A stretch of DNA of 64,000 nt, taken from NCBI GenBank assembly GCA_030386875.1, contig CM059567.1, positions 58,202,020 through 58,266,019 on the forward strand, read 5' to 3'. The notes under the pieces were generated by a model. The model saw only the letters and a program-made list of their open reading frames with translations. It did not search any database and was not told the origin of the DNA. The position numbers were made by a program, and so were the translations under genes. The number at the start of each line of letters is the position of its first letter. Position 1 is the stretch's first letter. Source of the DNA: Morinoia aosen. Lineage: Eukaryota > Arthropoda > Malacostraca > Amphipoda > Talitridae. Shown here in pieces: positions 33,601 through 44,000 of the stretch.

Positions 33601-36169
33601 GGACTTGAGTCTATAACGTCGTCTTTTCTTCCTTCCTGATTCACTGTTTCTATGCTCTGGGTATCATGTGTGAGGACACATTTTGTACCGAGGATACCTC
33701 ATTTCTGAAGTTCATCGTAAATGGTCCCTTTTCTTTGCTCTGTTGATGTCGCCTTTATTGTGGCTAGGGATCTCAAATAACTAATATATTAATATATCCA
33801 TTTGCACTGCGGGGCTGAATCTTTCAGTTGTGCATAGATGTATGCGATGGGGTAGATGTATAAATTGGTGTGTATTCAGGATAACTTTTTTTTTCAGTTA
33901 CAGATTTCATAATTTGAGTAACACATTTTTAAGGCAGGCTTGAGAGAGTTCTTTGTAGCCTCATTCTTGCGGCCTTCTTAGGAGGCCGCAATATATATAG
34001 ATATAATATAGCTATTGTATCTATGGGAATTAGTTCTTCCAGGGGTAAATGTGTGGTCCTGAGCTTAATGTTACGAAGGCATTCGATTTGTTGTAAATTT
34101 TTTGTTCTTTTACGGACCATACTTAACTGATTCACTGCTCTCATCCTTTCCAGCACCTTTCACATTCGTCTTCAACTTGGATCTTGTTTCATTAACCATA
34201 CCCCACTCAGGGTGTGGTACATACCTTGAGCATGAATTCATGTATCCTTGACTCCTTACTCGGGCACCTTCTGTCTTCCTCTTTTGGGAACACCTTTGTT
34301 GTGGTTACGTAGACACAAATGAATTCATCTGATCCTAACCGTGAGTTGTGGTCCTATGCGCGTCAGTGGGCTTCTTGTCCACTCACGTGAGGGGTGCATT
34401 TAGGGATCATCTCTGAGGCACTGAATAATGTCTCCACAACTCGTCAAAATTCACGCATTGACTAAAGGGACACTTCGTGCCTCAATTACCAGCGCAACTC
34501 ATTGTAGATGTACCACTGTTGCATCTATAATTTTGCCCGCCCAGTACAGAGGCATTACTTGCACGGCTAAAATTATAGATGCGATTAAGTTCACCAATGA
34601 TACTGTAGTTAAACAATTCCTTTCAATGCTCGAGGCTCACACACAGCGTAGATGCACTAGCATCATTTTTTCCAGTTCATTGTACTTTTTAATGCTGAAT
34701 GCCTGTGGAAATGAGAGATGTCAGGCACCAACATGCCGGTAAATCATACTTTTCATGCTTGTAAAAATTATGAATGTATCAGATAACATGTAAGTAAATT
34801 ATATCTTTCGATGCTCAATGCCTGTAAAAATGATCTATGTATCGGATGCTAATACGCCGGTAAATTGTACCCTTCAATGCTTAATTTGTACCTGGAATGT
34901 GAATGTACCAGGTACCAGTGCTGCCGGTAAATCATGCATTCTCAATGTGAATTCAGAATGTAAATATACTATGTTGCTAAACATGCTTTTCAATGCATAC
35001 CCGGAATGTGAATATACCAATACTGCGGTATGTCAGTGGCATAAGCTGAGCCGTTGTCCCGTGTGCAGTACGGAGCACAGGCTGGCTACCCCACCTCGGC
35101 CGGCGCCCCCACCGGAGGCCCCCAGCAGAAGGGGGGCTACGGCACGCCCCCGCCTCCCACCTCCACCCCGTCCTCGTATCCTAGCTACCCTCCGCAGCCC
35201 TCACAGGGGCCCCACTCAAGCCTCCCCCACCCCTCCCCCCAGAGCTCCCAAGCTCCCCCACCCTCCTCCCAGTCAGGCCCTCCGTACGGCAGTCAGCCGT
35301 CAGCTGGCTCGGCTGCTCCGTCATCAGCAGAGTACTCAGGTCAGCAGCCGTCAGCGCCCGTGAGCTCGTCAGCTCCCGCTGGCAACCATCAGTCAGCAAG
35401 CTCGTCGCCGTTCCCCAGCAGCGGGGTTGGGTATCCTCCGTCTTCCCAGCCCTACTCCTTGCCCTCCGGCCAGCCCTACCCACCCCCTGGCCAGCCCTAC
35501 CCGCCCATGTCCGCGTCTGCCTCGTCCTCCGGCCCTGCCACGTCCTCCTCGCAGCCCACGCCTCCCCCTACGTCTGTCAACTCCTCCTCCACCTCCTCCA
35601 CTCCATCCCCTGCCCCTCCCTCTGCTCCGTCTGGTCAGTACCCTCCGTCCCAGCCTCGCCCCTCCTCCGCCTCACCTGCGCCTCCCTCTGCCTCAAGGTC
35701 CTCCTCCACGCCTCCCTCCCAAGGCTACACCGGCACTCCGCCACCCACTGCTCCCACTCCCCCAACCTCCCACGCGCCTCCCTCCGCCGCTGCAGCTCCC
35801 CCCCAGCACTTCCCATCCGCCGCGCCTCCCTCCAACTCCCCCTACCACCACCAATACCCGCCTTCCTCCCAGTACCCACCATCCTCCCAGTACCCTCCTC
35901 CGCCGGGCCAGTACCCTCCGCAGCCGCCGTACTCACAGCCGTACGGCTCGTATCCCCCACCGCCGGGCCACCCCGCGTACCCGCCGATGCCCAACAGCCA
36001 GGGGGGGTACCAGGGGCACGGGAGCGCGTACGGCCAGTACCCTCCGCCGCCCCCCGCCTCCCAGTACGTGCAGTACAGGGCACCCGGAGGCCAGCCTCAG
36101 TACGCTGGCTACGACCAGAGCAGGTATCCTGGCTACCAGGCCTCAGGGCCGCCTCCTGGCTCTCATTAG
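27588..36169 (+). CDS. SS18/SSXT homologue, BAF (SWI/SNF) complex subunit, five coding exons
   Basis: Join of 27588-27659, 29095-29171, 29983-30064, 32380-32670 and 35069-36169: 1623 nt, 540 codons plus TAG. All five exons have GT-AG borders and compatible phases. The N-terminal SNH domain spans exons 1-3: QIQKMLDENYQLIKTI, then HECYQYQLSLHHNLTYLASF, then ADTSQNMAQLLP, which align with the SS18 family pattern IQKMLDEN..LI and YL..IAD..QN...LLP. The rest is the Pro/Gly/Tyr/Gln/Ser-rich QPGY-type region, intrinsically disordered, much longer here than the SNH domain. In animals SS18 is a nuclear, non-DNA-binding subunit of the BAF complex, contacting the Brm/BRG1 ATPase through SNH. Start: the first ATG after the acceptor in frame with IQK. 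The exact subfamily (SS18, SS18L1/CREST or arthropod-specific) is inferred only as SS18-like. Confidence 0.93.
27890..28080. repeat. About 60-bp degenerate repeat, three copies (SS18 intron 1)
   Basis: Copies of 'caatacaagagggcacgttg' then 'aattttgaaaccaagtat' recur three times with substitutions. Confidence 0.75.
28661..28702 (+). promoter_or_regulatory. Paired CCAAT boxes in SS18 intron 1
   Basis: Two copies of agccaatggga lie 33 bp apart (CCAAT at 28662 and 28695), in a locally GC-richer stretch. Paired CCAAT motifs at about three helical turns are a known NF-Y arrangement at promoters. Function here is inference; the pair could also be a small duplication. Confidence 0.3.
29095..29171 (+). 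CDS. SS18 homologue coding exon 2 (SNH domain)
   Basis: Acceptor tctcttcattgcag, donor gttagt. It encodes MLDENYQLIKTISEF onward to HECY plus the first two bases of a Gln codon. This is the first helix of the SNH domain. Confidence 0.92.
29983..30064 (+). CDS. SS18 homologue coding exon 3 (SNH domain end)
   Basis: Acceptor ttggatgtgcag, donor gtgaga. It completes the split Gln codon and encodes YQLSLHHNLTYLASFADTSQ then NMAQLLP, the most diagnostic part of the SS18 family. Confidence 0.93.
30118..31170. repeat. 85-bp tandem array in SS18 intron 3
   Basis: The unit starts gaggtgtcaccattttagta and includes aatagcttagtgggaacttc and gctgagagtagtt. The spacing is 85 bp in the centre. Central copies (30280-30800) are nearly identical while the outer ones are diverged. 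The array begins about 55 bp after the exon 3 donor. Confidence 0.93.
31605..31850. mobile_element. piggyBac-type MITE (family P), decayed copy in SS18 intron 3
   Basis: Shares caatattcagctcaaattta, gtagtaagcaatttcacag, aacatcagctggatcatgcc and aaattgagtttgtgactact with the other family-P copies. The termini are decayed and no TTAA pair is visible. Confidence 0.6.
32380..32670 (+). CDS. SS18 homologue coding exon 4 (Pro/Gly-rich)
   Basis: 97 codons in phase 0. The acceptor is ttgtgtgcag. The donor is caccag followed by gtatct. Encodes PPTPVGQTTN through a Gly/Pro/Gln-rich stretch ending PYPPHQ. The same frame stays open into the intron to 32946. The 3' end of this exon with its donor is tandemly repeated in the following intron. 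Confidence 0.92.
32654..33120 (+). repeat. Tandem duplication of the SS18 exon 4 donor region
   Basis: The exon 4 end plus donor (taccctccgcaccag then gtat) recurs in the intron with potential donors at 32760, 32838 (GC instead of GT), 32917, 33004 and 33096, at spacings of 78-92 bp. The spacer is a T-rich 'ttctgttttttgttggatttt' and 'atccttatgcaaaattttg' module. Confidence 0.93.
33630..34330 (-). repeat. Dispersed repeat family X, reverse copy in SS18 intron 4
   Basis: Blocks ttaactgattcactgctctc, ttcaacttggatcttgtttc and the end hairpin gcggccttcttaggaggccgc (33970-33990) are present. gctattgtatctatgggaatt matches the inverse of cccatagatacaatag near 54918. The copy has inserts and looks compound. 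Confidence 0.6.
34600..35040. repeat. Degenerate 60-70 bp repeats before SS18 exon 5
   Basis: Variants of 'ccggtaaatcatacttttca' then 'atgctt..gtaaa..tgaatgta' recur about six times up to about 30 bp before the exon 5 acceptor. Confidence 0.7.
35069..36169 (+). CDS. SS18 homologue coding exon 5 (QPGY domain, C terminus)
   Basis: 366 codons plus TAG. Acceptor cccgtgtgcag. A strongly GC-rich island encoding Pro/Ser/Tyr/Gln/Gly low-complexity sequence with repeated QYPP, SQYPP, GQPYPP and YPG motifs; ends GPPPGSH. The Tyr-rich repeats resemble the SS18 QPGY transactivation domain. A second plus frame (35427-36179) and minus frames are also open because of the C-rich composition; the residue pattern supports the frame given here. 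Confidence 0.92.
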   Translation, partial: YGAQAGYPTSAGAPTGGPQQKGGYGTPPPPTSTPSSYPSYPPQPSQGPHSSLPHPSPQSSQAPPPSSQSGPPYGSQPSAGSAAPSSAEYSGQQPSAPVSSSAPAGNHQSASSSPFPSSGVGYPPSSQPYSLPSGQPYPPPGQPYPPMSASASSSGPATSSSQPTPPPTSVNSSSTSSTPSPAPPSAPSGQYPPSQPRPSSASPAPPSASRSSSTPPSQGYTGTPPPTAPTPPTSHAPPSAAAAPPQHFPSAAPPSNSPYHHQYPPSSQYPPSSQYPPPPGQYPPQPPYSQPYGSYPPPPGHPAYPPMPNSQGGYQGHGSAYGQYPPPPPASQYVQYRAPGGQPQYAGYDQSRYPGYQASGPPPGSH

Positions 36170-36730
36170 TGTGGCCTGACCTGCTCTACGCCTTAGTGGG
36201 TTTGCATTAGTGTGCTGGGCTGCTCGCTGTTTCTGCGCTTGAAATTCTTGTGCTGGGGTGACTCAGGGTGGTCGTAATTAGTGTGCTGCCCTCTGTCTCG
36301 GTGTGGTCGTATTCGTGTGCTGGGCTGCTTGTTGCCCCAATGTGGCCTGAACTCATGTACTGGGATGCCCGTTTCTTCAATACGGCTCAAGTTCGTATGC
36401 TGGGTTGCCCTCTGCCTCAATATGGTTTAAATTCGTGTGTTGGGCTGTTGCTCGAGTCTCATCACTGGGCAACCCTCAACGAGTCCTTAGCATAATTTGT
36501 GTGCTGCGTGAGTCCCATCAATGAGCTGGATGTCCTACAAGCAGCGCTAAGGGTGCCATCAACATGACTACTCGACACGTTCTCCTCAGTTACGTGGTGG
36601 AAATTTGGTTTTGTGACGCGCGTAAGCATTCTCCGGAACTGGATCTTCGTGTTCCCCTCAGTTGCCTGGGGGAAATTTGGTTGTGATGCGCGAACCTACC
36701 CTCCTGAACTGGATCTTCATGTTGTAAAGA
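36170..36730 (+). repeat. Degenerate repeats in the SS18 3' untranslated region
   Basis: About 36190-36470 has five to six units of roughly 45 bp around 'gtgtgctgggctgct'. 36585-36725 is a two-copy repeat of about 65 bp (ggaaatttggttttgtgacg and ggaaatttggttgtgatgcg). No AATAAA signal lies close to the stop codon. Confidence 0.7.
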
Positions 36731-38375
36731 AACGCACCTGAATTGTGTTGCGGTATGTTGGGGCTTAAATTCCAATTTTTTTTTTTTCAGTACAACCTTC
36801 GTGTGCTCGTGAGATCTGTGTGACACACGGGTGGATTTTGGACCATCACCCATGCTGAAAATTTTTATAATGGAGTTATGTTTTCGTTTTCAAATTTTAC
36901 TGTCGTACTCTACAGACAAGTTTTTGTGTTTTTTTCATTTGTCACTCTACAAAATTAGAAAAAATGTATTCTGTGGTTAATTTTGTTGGACTGCCATCAA
37001 TCACGGTAGCTTTAATGCGAAAGTTACGGTGTATGTTTGGCGCGCTTTTTGATTTTTGCTGGTCCGATGACTTATTAGGAAGATGTTCAGTTAAATGATA
37101 GACAGAATTCCGAATTTTATCGCGAGGAACTTTAATATATAGATAATTATTTAATTATCATGTTTCACGCTCAGTATAAGGTGCTTTCCCCACACAGTGA
37201 CTTTTCGTAGGTTCCTCTTTAGAAACTGTGTTAAATTCCTTACTAACAAGAGAATTATTACTGAGGTCATATCTTTTGACAAGATAAAGGCCGTAAGGTA
37301 ACAGAATTGCTCGTTTTCGTTCAATTTTCAAGCCGATATCAATTTTGTACAGTATCGTATGTACTTGCAACATTCTAGATGCGAAATTTTACTCTACTAT
37401 TCACAGGTTTCCTTATCCTCAGACGTGAGGATGTTTTAGCCTCTCTGTTAGCATCACCTCACGTGGGATTTAACCTTCTAACACGCGAGGTTTTCATTAG
37501 AATCATGGGGTTAAATGAGCTCGAAAAAATTAATTTCGTGCAGTGCAAGAAATGGAATTGATTTATTTGAAATTTGAATTTATTGGAGTCAACAGTTCCT
37601 TGTGGTCGAGCACCAGTCGACTGCGCAAGAATTATACACTACAGATTTGTGATGGATATATTTTTCTTGTATGCTATGCCAGTGTTCTTGCTAGAGACGG
37701 GAATAAATCACATTTATTTAGAAATTCTATTAATTCACACTTGAGCAGAAGTTCGTTGACACGGAATTAAATTTTGCGAATTCAAGTTGACTGTCATATT
37801 GAAAATACAGTGAACACTAACTTTGTACATTATTCGTTGAACGATAGAACTCTAAGAAGACGCATTGAATGTCAAAATTCCTAGAGCGTGTATGTATTTA
37901 TTTTCGATAAATGATTTAGCAGCAAATATCTTCTAGCATGGTAATCAAAGTAACAATCGATTTATGCATAATTACTTTCTTTTAAAATATTTAAGTATGT
38001 TTCTATAGATGTTGATGACAAACGCGTACATGATGTAAACGGCAGTGTAGTAAAACTTCTCCCATAGATCATGTGCACCCATCTATAGAAATCATTATAA
38101 TGTTAAAGAAAGTCTACGGGTTAAAACATAATTTTACTCATTGGCTTTCTTCGGTGAACTAACAACTTCTCTTACTACGCGTTTCTTTGTACTTTTATTT
38201 TTTTATTCGGAAATGCAAAAAACAAATCATTCATATATTCCCTCGCCGTCAATAAAAATAAATAACTACGTTGTGTCTCAAGTTTGATGTATAATTCATT
38301 TATGAGACTTTTTAATGCACCAAGGAAACTTGAAATCCGTATTCTAGTGTACTCGTGTACAGGCACGAAGTAACG
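36731..38375. other. Downstream flank of SS18, no recognised gene
   Basis: AT-rich. An AATAAA at 37702-37707 could be a distant polyadenylation signal, but this is unsupported by other evidence. No exons recognised. Confidence 0.4.
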
Positions 38376-38745
38376 AAATATATCTGTGCTACAGACATGC
38401 ACCTGTGCTACAGACATGCACTTGTGCTACAGGCATGTACCTGTGCTACAGACATGTACTTGTGCTACAGACATGTACCTGTGCTACAGACATGCACCTG
38501 TGCTACAGGCATGTACCTGTGCTACAGACATGTACCTGTGCTACAGACATGTACCTGTGCTACAGGCATGTACCTGTGCTACAGACATGTACCTGTGCTA
38601 CAGACATGTACCTGTGCTACAGCTATGTACCTGTGCTACAGACATGTACCTGTGCTACAGACATGTACCTGTGTTACAGACATGTACCTGTGTTACAGAC
38701 ATGTACCTGTGCTACAGACATGTACCTGTGCTACAGACATGTGTG
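38376..38745. repeat. 19-bp tandem array, about 19 copies
   Basis: The unit is ctgtgctacagacatgtac. Variants include caggcatg, cagctatg and tgttacag. All three plus frames are open as a 19-residue cycle; these are not genes. Confidence 0.97.
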
Positions 38746-40920
38746 CTACACTCTAATATTACAGTATTATCTAAATGACGGAAGGAAGTGTCCGGATTAT
38801 AGCGGAGAAAATCTCGTCCCTCGTGGCAAATTCACCAATTGTTCGATCACCGTGAGGTTACTTCCATGTTGATAAACGTGAGTTGAAATGAATATCTTGT
38901 TAGTCGTAAACTGTTCTCAGTCGGTGCATGTGACTGATGTAGATCCATAGAATTATGTAGCTAGCATCGTATACGTAAAATATAGAGCTTGACTTCACGT
39001 GGCTGCAAACCTACTCTTCATTTAACCTTACAATAATTTAAGTCTTGTACAATCTTCAAAGCTAATTCTCGACGCAAACAATCATGGATTGTACTTAAAT
39101 CACAGCATGTGAAATTGTTTAAATTGTATAAATCTTCACCGCATAAGCTCTTCAATCTCAAATTAGCGGAATTTTATATTAATTCTGAATTGTGTGAATC
39201 ATGCTTGAGATGATGTTAATAACAAATTCGCTCAGCGTAGCATCCTAGTAAGAACATTATTTAAGTAACTGTCGATGTTTGTGATGTGTGTTCGTGAAGT
39301 TTAGCTTCGAAGTTGACTAATTAGACATAAATAAATGCTCAGAACAGTAGACGCACTTCGATAAAGAGCCGCGTGATATTGAAAAATTTATGAAAAGAAT
39401 CTTTCATAGAACTCTTTACTGCGGCTGGAACGTTCAACCGTGTTCGATACAGTTGTGAGAAGTGTCGTGTCCATCTTTAAAGCAATTTCGCGTGAAAAAC
39501 TGGATGCGCATACATTGTCTAAGGTTCACGTTGAGCATAAAGTTTACACTGACGTCACGCACGTGTTCAAATTTACATGTAAAAGCCCGCATGATCTGAC
39601 TCTTCATTTGTTGTAGAATGAGGTACAAACGAGGCTCGAACGTGCTGCTACATTCTAGGTCTTGTAATATAACGGACTGTTCGTGATTAATGTTTAACAT
39701 AGGATTTTGTTATAATTGTCTCATGAAATAGGCTTGCGTAGCAACATCTTGAAAGAATAAAATTCTTATGAGTTACTTCTCACTTTCTCTTTCCATCTAT
39801 AATTAACAAAAAAATTATTTACAACGTGAATTCACGGGTCGTGTATATTACAGTCAACTTTTAGTATGTTTTATCTAATCGTACACATTGAATCACTCAC
39901 TTCAAAGTGGAGTCTGCACCCTTTAATGAAAATTCAACTTACATAATTCAACAAAATTCCTTAGGAGTTTAATTTTAGATTTTATGCGCCGTAGTTGCCC
40001 CGACAGTTCTCATTTTCGTCCAACGGATGCATCATGAAAACGGGCTTGCAAGTAATCGTGAAAACGGGCTTTTGAATACTCGTGAAAGCGGGTTTTCATG
40101 GGGAATGAATTCATTTAATCCAGTCTTTAGGAAACAGAATCGTTGCTAAAATTGGGCGTTAGAAACCAGAGTGCTTTACCTTGACCTAGTACATACTAAG
40201 TATCTTGACAGTACTTTGATGTATTCAGTATATGCTCGGGCATTCAGAAACTACTGAAATGACGTTCGTTTATAGTTATCATACCATGAGGCAATGATAT
40301 TTTCACACTGGTTTAACAAGTATAGTTTTCATAATATTCACAAAACACACTGAGATTTGTTGTTTCCTGCCAGCTTGCACTTTACAACAGCCTTACAGTT
40401 CTAGTTCCTACTCTTGAAGACTACACTTCGTTGGCAAAAACATAAATCGAAATATTTGCAAAGTAAAATTTTACATCACCCTTTGTAAAAATTAAAGTAC
40501 TCCGTAAAAGATCATCCCGCAACTTACCTCGTATCTGTTGGTGTATTAATGACCCTTATACGCCGACACATCGTCACACTATAGGTCATGACTCAAAAGG
40601 CTGGAGAGTTTTTTCGATATTCTTCGACGTTTCAATTTCGTTACATTGCGATCAGTGTACGTACTGCGTCCTGACGACCTCTACATGAGCTGATGCAGTC
40701 CTCTGAATTGCCAACCCTTTACCGTCAAAGTGGATTTCAAATCCCCCTTTCATAAACAGCTCTAATATATTTCATTCCTTGCGAAATTTGTGCCCTAAAT
40801 GTTCTTCGAAGTTCATTGTCGAGTGGCAGGCAGTCACTTCCTCGCTGTGATGCCGGTGCCAGATTAATGATGGTGGTCGTGATTACGGTAATACGAGTAC
40901 AAAATGCGAACGTTAATGGG
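38746..40920. other. Intergenic sequence between SS18 and the SLC6 gene
   Basis: Both genes point inward toward this stretch (convergent), so 3' untranslated sequence of both may extend into it. No recognised exon, RNA or long repeat. A lone TGACGTCA is at 39550-39557. Confidence 0.45.
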
Positions 40921-41049
40921 TTAAGCATTCCCGGCTCCGGCCTGAGGTACAGAAGACGCAACAGCAGGTCGAGGGGTTGACGCCTCGAATGATGAGCGGT
41001 AGAACTGGGGCGCAAATGATGGCGTCGGTCTTAACAGACCTTTGCTGGG
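40921..41049 (-). CDS. SLC6 last exon, cytoplasmic tail
   Basis: Acceptor caattttgtgtgcag, phase 0, 42 codons plus TAA. Encodes PSKGLLRPTPSFAPQFYRSS, FEASTPRPAVASSVPQAG, then AGNA. G.L.RP.P.F.PQ resembles the SLC6 post-TM12 tail (LRP.P.WGP). It is placed beyond a 4.2-kb intron made almost wholly of a 27-bp satellite, and joins exactly in phase to the TM12 exon. Confidence 0.78.
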   Translation of the reverse strand, partial: PSKGLLRPTPSFAPQFYRSSFEASTPRPAVASSVPQAGAGNA

Positions 41050-44000
41050 CTGCACACAAAATTGAGCGTTATTTGTTGTTGATTTCTTCATAACCGTTAA
41101 CATTGGTACGCTTCAAATGCGTTGTTAATATGATGCGCTTCAAATGCGTTATTAATATGATACGCTTCAAATGCGTTGTTGTGATGCGCTTCAAATGCGA
41201 AATTGATATGATACGCTTCAAATACGTTATTAATATGATACACTTCAAATGCGAAATTGATATGATACGCTTCAAATACGTAATTGATACGATACACTTC
41301 ATATACGTTATTACTATGATACGCTTCAAATACGTTATTAATATGATACACTTCAAATGCGAAATTGATATGATACGCTTCAAATACGTAATTGATACGA
41401 TACACTTCATATACGTTATTACTATGATACGCTTCAAATACGTTATTAATATGATACACTTCAAATGCGAAATTGATATGATACGCTTCAAATACGTAAT
41501 TGATACGATACACTTCATATACGTTATTACTATGATACGCTTCAAATACGTTATTAATATGATACACTTCAAATGCGAAATTGATATGATACGCTTCAAA
41601 TACGTAATTGATACGATACACTTCATATACGTTATTACTATGATACGCTTCAAATACGTTGTTAGTACGATACGCTTCAAATGCGTTATTACTATGATAC
41701 GCTTCAAATGCGTTGTTAATACGATACGCTTCAAATGCGTTGTTAATACGATACGCTTCAAATGCGTTGTTAATACGATACGCTTCAAATGCGTTATTAC
41801 TATGATACGCTTCAAATGCGTTGTTAATATGATACGCTTCAAATGCGTTATTACTATGATACGCTTCAAATGCGTTATTACTATGATACGCTTCAAATAC
41901 GTTGTTAATATGATACGCTTCAAATGCGTTATTAATATGATACACTTCAAATGCGAAATTGATATGATACGCTTCAAATACGTAATTGATACGATACACT
42001 TCATATACGTTATTACTATGATACGCTTCAAATACGTTATTAATATGATACACTTCAAATGCGAAATTGATATGATACGCTTCAAATACGTAATTGATAC
42101 GATACACTTCATATACGTTATTACTATGATACGCTTCAAATACGTTATTAATATGATACACTTCAAATGCGAAATTGATATGATACGCTTCAATTACGTA
42201 ATTGATACGATACACTTCATATACGTTATTACTATGATACGCTTCAAATACGTTGTTAGTACGATACGCTTCAAATGCGTTATTACTATGATACGCTTCA
42301 AATGCGTTGTTAATACGATACGCTTCAAATGCGTTGTTAATACGATACGCTTCAAATGCGTTGTTAATACGATACGCTTCAAATGCGTTATTACTATGAT
42401 ACGCTTCAAATGCGTTGTTAATATGATACGCTTCAAATGCGTTATTACTATGATACGCTTCAAATGCGTTGTTAATACGATACGCTTCAAATGCGTTATT
42501 ACTATGATACGCTTCAAATGCGTTGTTAATATGATACGCTTCAAATGCGTTATTACTATGATACGCTTCAAATGCGTTATTACTATGATACGCTTCAAAT
42601 ACGTTGTTAATATGATACGCTTCAAATGCGTTATTACTATGATACGCTTCAAATGCGTTGTTAATATGATGCGCTTCAAAGACGCTATTGATGTGATACA
42701 ATTCAAATGCGTTATTAATACGGTACACTTCAAATGCGTTATTAATATGATACGCTTCAAATGCGTTATTAATATGATACACTTCAAATGCGAAATTGAT
42801 ATGATACGCTTCAAATACGTAATTGATACGATACACTTCATATACGTTATTACTATGATACGCTTCAAATACGTTATTAATATGATACACTTCAAATGCG
42901 AAATTGATATGATACGCTTCAAATACGTAATTGATACGATACACTTCATATACGTTATTACTATGATACGCTTCAAATACGTTATTAATATGATACACTT
43001 CAAATGCGAAATTGATATGATACGCTTCAAATACGTAATTGATACGATACACTTCATATACGTTATTACTATGATACGCTTCAAATACGTTGTTAGTACG
43101 ATACGCTTCAAATGCGTTATTACTATGATACGCTTCAAATGCGTTGTTAATACGATACGCTTCAAATGCGTTGTTAATACGATACGCTTCAAATGCGTTA
43201 TTACTATGATACGCTTCAAATGCGTTGTTAATATGATACGCTTCAAATGCGTTATTACTATGATACGCTTCAAATGCGTTATTACTATGATACGCTTCAA
43301 ATACGTTGTTAATATGATACGCTTCAAATGCGTTATTACTATGATACGCTTCAAATGCGTTGTTAATATGATACGCTTCAAATGCGTTATTACTATGATA
43401 CGCTTCAAATGCGTTATTACTATGATACGCTTCAAATGCGTTATTACTATGATACGCTTCAAATGCGTTATTACTATGATACGCTTCAAATACGTTGTTA
43501 ATATGATACGCTTCAAAGACGCTATTAATATGATACGCTTCAAATGCGTTATTACTATGATACGCTTCAAATGCGTTGTTAATATGATACGCTTCAAATG
43601 CGTTATTACTATGATACGCTTCAAATGCGTTATTACTATGATACGCTTCAAATACGTTGTTAATACGATACGCTTCAAATGCGTTGTTACTATGATACGC
43701 TTCAAATGCGTTGTTAATATGATACGCTTCAAATGCGTTATTACTATGATACGCTTCAAATGCGTTGTTAATATGATACGCTTCAAAGACGCTATTAATA
43801 TGATACGCTTCAAATGCGTTATTACTATGATACGCTTCAAATGCGTTATTACTATGATACGCTTCAAATACGTTGTTAATATGATACGCTTCAAAGACGC
43901 TATTAATATGATACGCTTCAAATGCGTTATTACTATGATACGCTTCAAATGCGTTGTTAATATGATACGCTTCAAATGCGTTATTACTATGATACGCTTC

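Noticed and set aside
35427-36179. 250-codon plus-strand frame in SS18 exon 5
   Set aside because: A composition-driven alternative frame of the C-rich exon; the Tyr/Gln/Pro pattern and splice phase support the other frame.
38355-38872. Three plus frames with TCATDMYLCYRHVPVLQ repeats
   Set aside because: 19-bp tandem array open in all frames.
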